Assembly (NCBI GenBank): GCA_947650285.1
Contig: CANTFL010001386.1
Span: 1-10,913 of the forward strand
DNA: 10,913 bases
Reading direction: 5' to 3'
Source: Hyaloperonospora brassicae
Lineage: Eukaryota; Oomycota; Peronosporomycetes; Peronosporales; Peronosporaceae
Shown here: piece after piece, positions 1-8,113 of the stretch
How the letters are laid out: each line of letters begins with the position of its first letter
How positions within the stretch are numbered: the first letter of the stretch is position 1
Notes under the pieces: generated by a model
Seen by the model: the letters and a program-made list of their open reading frames with translations, nothing else
Databases searched by the model: none
Told to the model about the DNA's origin: nothing
Position numbers and translations under genes: made by a program

Positions 1-43
1 TCTCTCAAATGACAATTTCCATGTAACGGGCTGCCCCGTTACA
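1..43 (+). mobile_element. 3' end of an LTR (partial, window edge)
   Basis: These 43 bases match positions 10216-10258, the end of the complete LTR at 9870-10258, base for base and in the same orientation. The piece ends in the hairpin TGTAACGGG-ctgc-CCCGTTACA (22-43). The sequence after base 43 (accccggcac...) differs from what follows the right-hand LTR (tcaccccccc...). This edge is therefore probably the outer end of a 3' LTR or a solo LTR next to older flanking DNA, not the start of an internal region. The rest of the element lies outside the window. Confidence 0.85.
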
Positions 44-991
44 ACCCCGGCACACCAGAACCCGGAGATTTTATCTATCAATGTATTCAATGTATATCGA
101 ACTAGTGATCTTTCGCATGGTGCTGACACCGTACTATGCGAGCTACAAGCTCATTTACGGAAAGACATGCCGAGGCGCACTTCTAACAACAGTAACGTCT
201 AAACAAGCCAGAACGAAGGGCCGGATTCAGTGGCACACCGTGGCTGTCCTCGGTTGGCACCGAGAACCCTCGAAGTTCTAAAGTATACAGACTGATTCAG
301 GCGTGCAAATGAGCCCTTTGAACGTCTACAGCTGTGCCTCGGTGTCCACGTTTAGCCAACAATGTCAGGTGACGTATTGCAATCGCTTAACATCGTAAGA
401 AACTTGCAACGCCGTTGTCTACCCGCCTCCGACAACAGCAGCGTTCCTCTGATTCGACAGCTGGCTTGACAGATGCTGCCGGTGAAGCCAGATTCTATTG
501 TAGACTTCGACCTGACCTCGGCTCCATCATGAACTGTTGAGACAACCGCCATCGCATCCGTTGTGAGATCGCGGGCGTTTGACGATTTGTACTTACCTGA
601 AATCGAGTGATTAACCGCAACGTCGATTACGTGCTCATTACTATACTATATCGGTGTTCTTCTACCTGGACTACGTCATGCACCTTTTCTCTGGCTCAGT
701 CTGCTTGGCTCGATACTGCGGGCATCACAAGGGACAATTATTAGAAGGCACGTGGAAAAGGGTGTCCAGTCCTGGGGGGCAGACAGGGCGCGAAAATCGT
801 AGAATACGTCGGGTAACAAACCCATCACCACCAATAGGCCGCTGGTGCACCTGTACGGTTCCGATCAGAATCACGTCCTAGGCAAGTCCGCTTCGTGCGA
901 CAGAGATTTGCGCTCGGCGACCGGACCGGCGACTGGAAGGCTGACGAAGAATAGCAGGAACTATGTAATGGGATGAGCCACTTACAAAAAT
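44..991. other. No supportable gene; degraded intergenic DNA
   Basis: I see no recognisable gene here. The plus-strand frame from the ATG at 362 to the TGA at 608-610 reads like protein for 83 codons but has in-frame TGA codons at 467-469 and 530-532, and I recognise no family. A short plus-strand frame around 118-175 contains SYKLIYGKT, faintly like the C-terminal part of a retroelement integrase, but it is too short to call. The stretch is probably old mobile-element debris. Confidence 0.4.
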
Positions 992-1011
992 ATTGATATC
1001 TTTATATCAAT
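992..1011. repeat. Perfect 8-bp inverted repeat
   Basis: ATTGATAT (992-999) and ATATCAAT (1004-1011) are separated by CTTT. It lies 15 bases upstream of the left end of the pogo/Tigger element and overlaps the outer part of the quasi-palindrome into which that element inserted. At this size it could be chance in AT-rich DNA. Confidence 0.6.
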
Positions 1012-1023
1012 TTTGAACATTAT
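1007..1023 (+). repeat. Left half of a palindromic insertion site
   Basis: This segment (TCAATTTTGAACATTAT) is the reverse complement of 3779-3793 apart from two extra T. Both arms lie outside the TA dinucleotides and terminal repeats of the pogo/Tigger element. With the element removed, the flanks would form one palindrome of about 40 bp with a TA near its centre. Confidence 0.7.
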
Positions 1024-1026
1024 CTA

Positions 1027-1050
1027 CAGTAAACCCTCGGTTATTTGATA
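1027..1050 (+). repeat. Left terminal inverted repeat of the pogo/Tigger element
   Basis: The repeat begins CAGTAAACCCTCGG. It pairs with the reverse complement of 3748-3771, which begins CAGAAGACCCTCGA, with 5 mismatches in 24. The preceding TA is the left copy of the target duplication. Confidence 0.8.
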
Positions 1051-1277
1051 ACATTGGTGGACGCAGGACGTATCATAAAATAGAGAGTATACTACTATAG
1101 AAATTGCCTATAATTATGTATCTGCGGTGGACAAAAAAAGTATATATAATTAGAAAATTTTATTCAGGGGATCATTTGCTTCCCTCGTCCTTTACCGTTT
1201 TTCTTGTGGACATCACTCAAAATCCTAACCTAATTTATAAATGGGATTATTGGCGGTTAGAATGCCTCAGCCATTCA

Positions 1278-1289
1278 GGCATGCATGCC
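1278..1289. repeat. 12-bp perfect palindrome
   Basis: GGCATGCATGCC is its own reverse complement. It lies in the untranslated left part of the pogo/Tigger element, upstream of the pyrimidine-rich tract, and could be a protein-binding site of the element. Its length alone does not prove function. Confidence 0.5.
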
Positions 1290-1557
1290 ATTCGTTTGGG
1301 GATTGTGGTAATGATTCACCAGCTAATCACGGCGGCTTCACAATAAGTGCGACAAAAAATCCCAGCAGCGCGCGCAATTCTCATTTACTCCCTCTATCTC
1401 TTTCTCTTCCTCTTTCTAGCCCTTTTTTCTACTCTTCAAATCTTTCCTTTGTCATGTCTCCCCCTTCCACCTCCATTTTTGCCGCTCGTTCTCTGGTAGC
1501 CGATCGATCGTTTGCCGCTCCACATCCAGTCTCTCACACCTGCAGTGTCTGTAATGA

Positions 1558-2030
1558 AGAAGCCCACCCGAGCGCCCACAGGTACAATATGCTGATGAAG
1601 CACATATTATTTGCTTGAAGGCAGGAGAATTACTAACCAATAGTACGTCATTTTTTAAAATAGGTGCCCAGATTGTCGGCAACCTGTTTACGCTGCGTGT
1701 GGCAAAGCATACCAGGGTGATAAAAAAAGTATTCGAGCAGCAAATTCGGTGTTCTACAAACGAGTTGTGCTCCATTGAAGAATCGGTTACTGGCGTTGAT
1801 AAAGAAAAGGATAAAGAAGAAATATTTTGACAACTTAGTGATAAGATCACAAAGGGGCAGCGTGACGAGATCGCGATGAAGCAGAGAGGTAATCGACGAA
1901 TGAGACTGAAATGCCTCGCAACGTGGAATAACAAGAAGTTCAGCGTCGAACTGCTAAAGCCCGCCATTTCTGCAATTCTTTTGTCCTGTGCTTGGGGGTC
2001 TTCCGAAACCTTTACCTTTCTGGAGTAACA
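1558..2030 (+). pseudogene. Unidentified reading frame in the 5' part of the transposon
   Basis: One plus-strand frame runs from about 1552 to the TAA at 2026-2028 with a single interruption, a TGA at 1828-1830. The upstream half reads IGAQIVGNLFTLRVAKHTR and then an acidic-basic tract ending KEKDKEEIF. The downstream half is basic (KQRGNRRMRLKCLATWNN). It has no ATG at its start and matches no family I know. It may be an N-terminal extension of the transposase or an exon of it, since the transposase DNA-binding region begins at about 2063. An alternative frame at 1661-1777 has a CPDC-type cysteine pair. Treat it as a candidate only. Confidence 0.3.
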
Positions 2031-2062
2031 GCGCATCTGCGAAGAATGATCGTAATCCGAAC

Positions 2063-3564
2063 ATGACGCAAGAGCGATTGGTAGAATGGGCAAACATCAC
2101 TATAATCTCGCAAAAGCCTAATACCAGCCCAACGTCTCTAATATCTTCAAGAGGAAGAGGGAACTCATGGAAATTAGCACCTTAAAAGGAAAGGATATGA
2201 AGCGGCACATGCAGCTTCGCTTTCCAGAGGCCGAGACCACGTTATCCAACTGGGTCCTACAATGCGAGACGCGAAGCGTCGCGTTGACCGGCTTTTTGAT
2301 ACAATCTAATGCGCGGAAGCTTTGTGAGCTGCAAAATATTTCACATCTTGAACAGCCTAAATTCTCGGATGGTTTGGGGGGAATGCAGAAAATGCGTGGC
2401 TTCCGCTCGCATGGAATAAGTGGGTCCGCAAATGTTACCGCTATTCAATAAGCCCTGCCCGAGGTACAAGCTATCACGGACAAGTTGATTCTTCGTGAAA
2501 CCTGCAACATGGATGAGACTGGCCTGTTCTACGCAATGGCACCCAATAAGACTTTTGCGGCTCAATATTTGGATGACCGTAAGAAAGACAAAATGCGCAT
2601 CACTATTTTTCAGTACTGAAACGCTGATGGAAGTGACAAGCTGCCGCTTTTTTCATCGGCCATGCCAACAAGCCCCGATGTTTTGGCAAGAAGACTGGTG
2701 ATCAGCACGGATATTATTATCGCAGCAACAAGAAGGCTTGGATGACTGGTCTTTTCGTTCAGGAATGGCTTAGAAAGCTGAAAACAGGACAGCAAAACAA
2801 GGGCGGAAGATTCTGCTGCTGCTAGATAACGCTCCTTCTCATGTAATGGAGAATGTCTCCCTTAAACATGTGACTGTGATGTTTTTGCCTCCCAACACAA
2901 CATCTAAGGTCCAGTCAATGGATTCTACCATCATTGCAGCCTTAAAGCGTCGATATCGGAATTTTCAGCTGGAAGAGGCATTGTCGCGTGACGAATTCGG
3001 TAAGAAGGACATATACAAAGCTATCCAACTGCAGGGCATGCAGTGGTCAGCAAATCGAGGAGAGGTCCATTGCAAACTGTTGGAAACACAGCGAGATCCT
3101 TATCCAGAGGGGGCAAAACGGATGGCCAGTGGAAATGGACACAATGGGTAGAGGCAGTGCTCGCAGCGATGGCAGTGCCACAGCCATAGGTGAAAAGGTT
3201 GAAGATAACCTTGACAAGCAGCTCCACGATAAAATGGCCATGCTTCGCGTACGTGACCCCATTGACATTCCATTTCTCCTCAATCTTATCAATGAAGAGG
3301 AGATTCATGAAAATTATACAGATGAGGAGCTGCTACGCATGGCTGAAGAAAATAAGTGATGCAGATAGCAAGGGTAGCGATGGGATAGATGCAACGCAGA
3401 TCTTGAGTGCTGAGATTCTCCTGCCTGCCCTGCGCTTGGTGATCATGAAATTTGCGAAGGATCTGTTGCTAGCAGGCACCATATCACTAAGCTTCGATCT
3501 CTTTAATGGAAAGCCAGGATTGACCAATAAAAAAAGGTTCAAGCAGATATCAGTTCATACGTAA
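2063..3564 (+). pseudogene. pogo/Tigger DDE transposase pseudogene
   Basis: The order of parts fits a CENP-B-like/pogo transposase. A pipsqueak-type helix-turn-helix start (MTQERLVEWANIT, 2063-2101) is followed in another frame by SNIFKRKRELMEI. Next comes a CENP-B-type DNA-binding stretch with FSDGLGGMQK (about 2363), then a DDE_1 endonuclease core. Catalytic aspartates are visible: NMDETGLFY (GAT 2512-2514), LLLDNAPSH (GAT 2825-2827) and QSMDSTIIAALKRRYR (GAT 2921-2923), with 31 residues between the second and third. The C-terminal tail (DIPFLLNLINEEEIHENYTD) also fits. It is inactive: in-frame stops lie at 2119, 2449 and 2617, and the frame changes near 2100, 2650 (a T run), 2805, 3045 and 3350. 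It would have cut and pasted the surrounding element. Confidence 0.85.
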
Positions 3565-3747
3565 AATAAGCTCTTTAGAAACAATAAGTTGAAAATATCC
3601 TACACAAACATAATGCTCTATCTATATATTGATATTAAGTTTTTTAATAGTAAATATTAGGGAATAAAGAGTATTAAGTGCTTGTATTGTGTAGATATCG
3701 GTAAATGAGATATGTAATAAAATAAAGGAGAATATTAGGCTATGGAA

Positions 3748-3771
3748 TATAAAACAATCGAGGGTCTTCTG
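3748..3771 (-). repeat. Right terminal inverted repeat of the pogo/Tigger element
   Basis: Read on the minus strand it begins CAGAAGACCCTCGA and matches the left end at 19 of 24 positions. It is followed on the plus strand by TA at 3772-3773. Confidence 0.8.
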
Positions 3772-3778
3772 TATTTAA

Positions 3779-3793
3779 ATAATGTTCAATTGA
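3779..3793 (-). repeat. Right half of a palindromic insertion site
   Basis: ATAATGTTCAATTGA is the reverse complement of 1007-1023 apart from a 2-base gap. It lies outside the transposon end, so it belongs to the host target, not to the terminal repeat. Confidence 0.7.
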
Positions 3794-3821
3794 CACTACT
3801 CGTAAGGAGTAATGCTGAAGG

Positions 3822-3845
3822 AATATTACCCCCGTGGGTAATATT
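3822..3845. repeat. Perfect 10-bp inverted repeat, 4-base loop
   Basis: Arms 3822-3831 and 3836-3845 are perfectly complementary around CCGT. A G-T pair followed by a G-C pair (3820/3847) extends the stem. An inverted repeat this long with a loop of 4 is not expected by chance in 11 kb. It lies about 50 bp beyond the pogo/Tigger element. Confidence 0.85.
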
Positions 3846-4118
3846 TCTGTGAGGGGTTGCTTTACCTGATGGTTGATGGTCACGGAACATTAACCAGATT
3901 TAAACTAATCGCTGCTCGACGCGCTCAATGGGTGGTGAGCAAGAAGCCCACATAGGAGATTGTAGTTTAAGATAGTTAGCTCAAGACAAAAGATAGTTTT
4001 CTTAAGAAACATAACTATACTAAATACAGTTCAACTTTTCCCTTAGACAGGGCTTCCGAGTTCTGCCTACTTCGCTGCGCTTCCTCAAGCCACGTGTACG
4101 TGACGTCGGGTTCACACA

Positions 4119-4143
4119 ACCTTGTGTTGAATTGACACAAGGT
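4119..4143. repeat. Perfect 9-bp inverted repeat, 7-base loop
   Basis: Arms 4119-4127 (ACCTTGTGT) and 4135-4143 (ACACAAGGT) enclose TGAATTG. It marks the right edge of the LTR-like segment that starts near 3813. Confidence 0.8.
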
Positions 4144-4474
4144 GTACCCCGTTAGAATTATGCTCCTGGCGGTCTGGTGGATGCATACGTGCGTGGAAGC
4201 TGAATGAGTCAGTGATATGCAGCTCATTACCATGATCGGTTAGGAACGATCTACTGATTGAGCGCAGTAGCCTGTTATCGGGATGTTTAGGTATTCGGCT
4301 TTGGCGTACCGCTCGCGCTGTTACCTTACAGATTGCGTCCAAGATCACTCATTTTAGTAGGTAATATACGTGATGATTGGGTAAAGCACGGTGTGATTTC
4401 ATTTTTTCGTCAGTGTCCAAATTCGTCATGAAATACGTATTTAACGTTCATTGACACACCAACCCTAAGGCCAT
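4144..4474. other. No supportable gene
   Basis: Only short open stretches are present. A minus-strand frame of 78 codons (4112-4348) is open, but it runs across the hairpin at 4119-4143 and resembles no family I recognise. Nothing else stands out. Confidence 0.4.
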
Positions 4475-4666
4475 ATGCCTCGTTGCCATTTGCAAAATAT
4501 GTTTCGAAAATTCATCCGCATGTGCCGCCAAACCACATCCATTTTCAATTTTTTACGCACGGCCACTTTGCCTGCAGCTGTTTTGTGCTTGACGGTAGTC
4601 TACACCATGTTGGTCTCGATCGCTGACACTGCGCTTTTTAGCAAAAATAGCGCACATGCATTATAA
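4475..4666 (+). CDS. Small ORF with one hydrophobic segment, doubtful
   Basis: This is a 63-codon frame from ATG to TAA. A basic N-terminal third (FRKFIRMCRQ) is followed by a hydrophobic stretch at about residues 31-50 (LPAAVLCLTVVYTMLVSIA) that could be a membrane anchor. The hydrophobic part is too far from the start for a simple signal peptide unless translation begins later. There is no family match and no supporting neighbour. It could be a chance ORF or a fragment of an older gene. Confidence 0.2.
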   Translation: MPRCHLQNMFRKFIRMCRQTTSIFNFLRTATLPAAVLCLTVVYTMLVSIADTALFSKNSAHAL

Positions 4667-4683
4667 ACCGGTGCGGTAACGCA

Positions 4684-4917
4684 ATGGACAGGGTTAATAT
4701 CCTTATTTCGTCCCCGGGTCTGTACTTCAATGCTGCGTACTACAATGTAGCCAAGCCCCTTTTGTTTGATGAGGAGCAGTAAGATCTCTACGCCAAATTT
4801 GTTGAATATCTTGTATCTGGCGTCACTGTTAAATTAGTTATCTCCTACAGTCTGACTAATATATATACCACCGGGTCGCCCTCAGCCGATCCATCCCAGT
4901 CGAACATGTGTGCTTAA
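4684..4917 (+). pseudogene. Broken protein-like ORF, family unknown
   Basis: The frame from the ATG at 4684 to the TAA at 4915-4917 spans 78 codons with one internal TAA at 4780-4782. The residues around the break read as ordinary globular protein (SPGLYFNAAYYNVAKPLLF before, DLYAKFVEYLVSGVTVKLV after), so the TAA looks like a later mutation. I do not recognise the family. It is followed about 80 bases downstream by another broken frame (4997-5268), and both could be remains of one gene. Confidence 0.35.
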
Positions 4918-4996
4918 TATCTATAACAGGCAGGTGCGAGATGTCGAAGATCAATACGATCGTCCACGTTATCACGAGTCTTAATGGTAATGCGTT

Positions 4997-5268
4997 ATGA
5001 CCAACGAGCGACTGCTCGAAACATTTGATGTCACGGCCGGTGATTTAGCTCATAAGGCATGTGTTACAGATATTGGCAGCGCAATGACAATTAGTGGAGA
5101 TAAGATGGGCTTGAACGTGACAGATCGAACAGCTTCGAGGTGCTGTCCAACGGCGTGTCAAAAACTTGGGAGTCAGTAGGTGATGGAGCCAAACAATATG
5201 ACGGACGACTTCGGCAAGTCGCTGTTGCTGGTTTTTTACCCTTAATCGAAGCAGCGCTTCCAGTATGA
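4997..5268 (+). pseudogene. Frameshifted protein-like ORF, family unknown
   Basis: The first frame starts at the ATG at 4997 (MTNERLLETFDVTAGDLAHK) and stays protein-like to about 5126. The sense then continues in a second frame from 5128 (SFEVLSNGVSKTWESVGDG, then GFLPLIEAALPV) to the TGA at 5266-5268. A single frameshift near 5127 would explain this. I cannot assign a function; it may belong with the frame at 4684-4917. Confidence 0.35.
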
Positions 5269-5516
5269 AGAAGTCTGATCGCCGCTAGCGGCTAATAGTT
5301 AGCATCAATCGTCGCTCTTTCGCTACGTGTTTTCTTCATGATCCATCGCAGAAAGTTATAAGCATACGAAAACGACGACTCAAACCGTTGATGTGACTTC
5401 TTTTGTTGACCGTTTGCCTTGGCCAATATAAAACTTTCACACCGCTCGACTATTAATAATCTTACGGCGTATCTTTTGCATGATTGAACAATAAGTCCTC
5501 GATGGTTTCATTTGTC
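5269..5516. other. No supportable gene
   Basis: This is AT-moderate sequence with stops in all frames. I see no repeat, RNA gene or recognisable domain. Confidence 0.4.
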
Positions 5517-5832
5517 TTATCTTGGCACAAGCGTCACGCATATTTCCATATGATTGCATCTTGTCTCAGCAATACGTTGTCGGAAGAGCGGCTCAGTATG
5601 CTGAGTTTTTGCATCGTGCTCTAAAATGTAAAGGCTAAAAGGTGCCGGCGCCACAAACTCATCGTCACCTACGTACTTCATCTGGACGTAAAACTCGCTT
5701 CATCTCGGATTTGGAGTCCTCACCACGCTTAATTCAATCAAGAGCAAGTGAGTCAGCCGCTAGAGAGAAAACTTCATTGGCGGACGCTTGTTGCACGACT
5801 ACACGGCAAGGTCCACGAGGATCGTGACTCAT
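5517..5832 (-). pseudogene. Broken minus-strand ORF, family unknown
   Basis: From an ATG at 5832-5830 the minus strand reads MSHDPRGPCRVVVQQASANE and continues past an in-frame TGA (5736-5734) to about 5703. The sense then seems to pass into another frame at 5699 (EFYVQMKYVGDDEFVAPAPF, later ILEHDAKTQHTEPLFRQR), ending at TAA 5519-5517. One stop plus one frameshift would break an otherwise plausible protein. The family is not recognised. It lies downstream of, and on the same strand as, the 6-phosphogluconolactonase copy, but with no operon-like link expected in a eukaryote. Confidence 0.3.
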
Positions 5833-6041
5833 GCAGCATGACCATTGGATTTTCACGGCGGAGGTGCATTAGCCGTTCAGTGTCCAATGATTAGTCACAA
5901 AGACGTACAGGAGACGTGGCTGGCATGGATATGTCGCTTTGCGACCAGACAACAAATGGGATCAATTGTCATGCGATTGAAAAAGAGTCGTAAGCTTTTT
6001 CTGACCTTGTCTTACACAGCGGCACAGAAATATCTCGCCGT

Positions 6042-7077
6042 CTACATTCTAGCATCGCCCGAGAGCTTTGCAGCTGTCTCGTCGTCGATAAACCAGTAGA
6101 CAACGCCCTCCGTAGGCTTTACGTTAGCGGCGGGAAGAGGAGGTGTTCGTTTCTTAATGCCAATCATGTGCGGAATCAGCTCGGCCTTACTAGCGCCTGT
6201 AGCGACGAAAGCAATCTACACAAGCAGCATCGGCGTAACATAATTAGCTTGATCAAGCATTTCGATCAATGGACAAGAGGCACGTACATTGGCAGCATTG
6301 TTTAAGACCGGGTAGGTGAGCGTGATGCGCCGAGACGGTGTCTTCGGCGATTTCTCTATGGAGGCCACAAACAGCGTCTTCTCTTCCAAAAGCGGATGGC
6401 CAGGAAAGAGCGAACACATGTGGCCATCGGTACCCATGCCCAGCAAAATCAGATCAAAGCGAGGAAGCTACAAACAGCAGCAGCTTCAGTTATTGCACGA
6501 CAACAATCAAAGAAGAAGATCAACGACTCACACCGCTTCCCCACACAACAGCCAGCTTCTTGGCATAGTTCTCGGCCATGGCTTGCGGGGTCAGCGAGGC
6601 ATCGATGGCGAAGACTTGACGCTCCGGAACAAAAATCTGCGTACCAATCCCATATATAGTGCATTTAGTATTGCGAACCTCTCCGCCAACCGAGAACAAC
6701 GAGATCAATTGGCTCTTACCGCGTCCAAGAGCGCCGCTTTGCACGCCTTGTAATTGCTGTAGTCGTGGTCCAGCGGGACGCAGCGCTCGTCCGCGAAATA
6801 AACGAACCGCTTGGAAAAGTCAACGTGGTCCTCAATGGCGGACAAGCCCTTGCTCAGGATCTACAGCCAAGTCCTCCAGTCAGCAGTGATACGAAAGAGA
6901 CATCTACCTACCGAGGCAGATAGACCAATAGCTCTGCTATACCTTTGGCAAAGAGCCGCCAGAGAACGCCACGGTAAAGCGGTCGCTCGTCGCAATGGAT
7001 CACTTCCTCAAGTCCAAGAGGAGCTGGCCGACCTCAGCGCCTACATCGTCGACGGTCTTAGACACGCGGAGGACCGT
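6042..7077 (-). pseudogene. 6-phosphogluconolactonase, five exons, recently broken
   Basis: The enzyme hydrolyses 6-phosphogluconolactone to 6-phosphogluconate in the oxidative pentose phosphate pathway, in the cytosol. Minus-strand exons: 7077-6943, 6860-6720, 6636-6532, 6467-6288 and 6215-6042 (TAG 6044-6042). All four introns (6942-6861, 6719-6637, 6531-6468, 6287-6216) are GT-AG and phase 0. About 243 codons matches the family length. Family motifs appear in order: FTVAFSGGSLPK (exon 1), FVYFADERCVPLDH (exon 2), [15 protein letters not shown] with the catalytic loop histidine, [12 protein letters not shown] (exon 4) and FVATGASKAELIPH (exon 5). Exon 1 has an in-frame TGA at 7002-7000 and no ATG; codon 7077-7075 is ACG, possibly a mutated start. 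Everything else is intact, so the loss is recent, or the first exon is misread. Confidence 0.9.
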
Positions 7078-8113
7078 TGTGGAATGGAGGGGTGTCTGCC
7101 AACAGCGACGTGGTTTTAGCTTGGAATACAATACTGTACATTCTGTTTTCGCATGTGCATCGATGGGGTTGTGCGCTTACGAATAGCGAGACCCTATTCA
7201 CAAAACAAAAGAGGCAATAAAACAATCGATCGTAACTAAGTGAGAGATACATGCGTAACTAACATCACTCATGATACTTTGTGCAAAAATGTCTGTAAAC
7301 AAACTTTAAAGCCAAACAACGATAGAGCCGCTTTTCCGTCCGCGCTTCGTGGCTGACCTCTGGAGACAGCAGGAGCCAGCTGGGCTCTAGTGTGGACACT
7401 TTGCGGCTAGCATGTTGCCGAGCCCTTGTACGACGGGGTCAAAACTGTAAAATGTTAGTGTGTCCACTTGTGCAAAGGATGTAGGAAGTAAAGTAAATTA
7501 TTTTTGGTGTTAACTATCATCGTCAATGTGTCTCACCATATGTAGTTTACCAGCAATGCAACTTGACCTAGTCAAGTTGCACCTGGCGCACATCCAGCGT
7601 GCCTGTCACCATGTTCTAGTCCTGGTCCCATATGACGTCCGTATATCGCTTCTCCATACGCCGTCGTTTACCTGACGATCCAACATGACGCTCGTCTTCT
7701 CCCGTCTCAGATGTCAACTTGTCACGTGTTTTTCCCATCCGTTATGCTCGTGGGCCAATCAGATGAAGTCTTTCATAACCTGAAACAGGAGTTGCACTTA
7801 CAGTCGCAACTTCAACTTCCTGTAAAAAACAATGCTTTACAACAAAACCCTTTAAATTCGCGCATCGACTAGGCTTTGAAGGATGTTTTCCCAGTTCTTA
7901 AAATATTTTTTTAAATATCCGAAAAATTGTTTCTTAGGCGACTGACGCTATGGAATGTCGTGGTCTGTTTTCCTTCACATGCCATCGTTACGCTTGCTGT
8001 GTATGGGAACTGCTGTGCAAATCATGACACAAAGTGTCGTCACGCCTGTGCTCTGACCACGAAGTCATTATTGAATACGTGAGTAGAGCCATTGCCGCTG
8101 CCGTGGATGCGTT
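7078..8113. other. Upstream of the lactonase copy; no supportable gene
   Basis: There is no reading frame I can support. Small open frames near 7058-7252 run over the broken start of the lactonase copy. The only clear structure is the inverted repeat at 7557-7581 and a looser stem at about 7787-7822. I could not identify promoter motifs with confidence. Confidence 0.45.
7557..7581. repeat. Perfect 11-bp inverted repeat, 3-base loop
   Basis: TGCAACTTGAC (7557-7567) and GTCAAGTTGCA (7571-7581) are exactly complementary around CTA. The layout resembles the hairpin that closes the LTRs here (TGTAACGGG-ctgc-CCCGTTACA): it starts TG, ends CA and has a short loop. It may be the tip of another LTR family or a tiny foldback element, but I see no second LTR end. 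Confidence 0.9.

Larger units (their letters stand above)
1027..3771 (+). mobile_element. Degenerate pogo/Tigger-type DNA transposon
   Basis: The element is 2745 bp with terminal inverted repeats starting CAG: the first 24 bases at the left and the last 24 at the right match at 19 of 24 positions, sharing the core ACCCTCG. A TA flanks each end (1025-1026 and 3772-3773), as expected for the TA target duplication of Tc1/mariner-pogo transposons. Inside lies a plus-strand pseudogene of a CENP-B-like/DDE transposase (about 2063-3564). About 1 kb between the left end and the transposase is unexplained; it includes a pyrimidine-rich tract (1381-1490) and an unidentified reading frame (1558-2030). 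The coding lesions and diverged ends indicate an old, inactive copy. Confidence 0.85.
3813..4143 (-). mobile_element. Possible old LTR with hairpins at both ends
   Basis: The segment starts with an inverted repeat AATATTACCC-ccgt-GGGTAATATT (3822-3845) and ends with ACCTTGTGT-tgaattg-ACACAAGGT (4119-4143). In between are the 12-bp palindrome TTTCTTAAGAAA (3998-4009) and CACGT-gt-ACGTG (4091-4102). On the minus strand the left edge would end ...TTCAGCA, an LTR-like CA end; the matching TG start is not clear and I found no target duplication. This may be a solo LTR remnant of a second LTR family. The identity is an inference from the hairpin-bearing edges only. Confidence 0.3.

Noticed and set aside
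1381..1490. Pyrimidine-rich tract as an intron branch or acceptor region
   Set aside because: No matching donor and downstream reading frame could be placed with confidence.
2341..2565. Minus-strand ORF opposite the first catalytic aspartate
   Set aside because: Shadow of the plus-strand transposase core.
3021..3308. Minus-strand ORFs of 81-95 codons in the transposase region
   Set aside because: The plus strand carries the transposase C-terminal region with recognisable motifs, so these are shadows.
6449..6664. Minus-strand ORF reading through the intron at 6468-6531
   Set aside because: It runs through intron sequence; the GT-AG intron gives a continuous family-like protein instead.
6316..6889. 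Several plus-strand ORFs across the lactonase region
   Set aside because: They are antisense shadows of exons 2-4 of the minus-strand gene, whose splice sites and motifs fit precisely.
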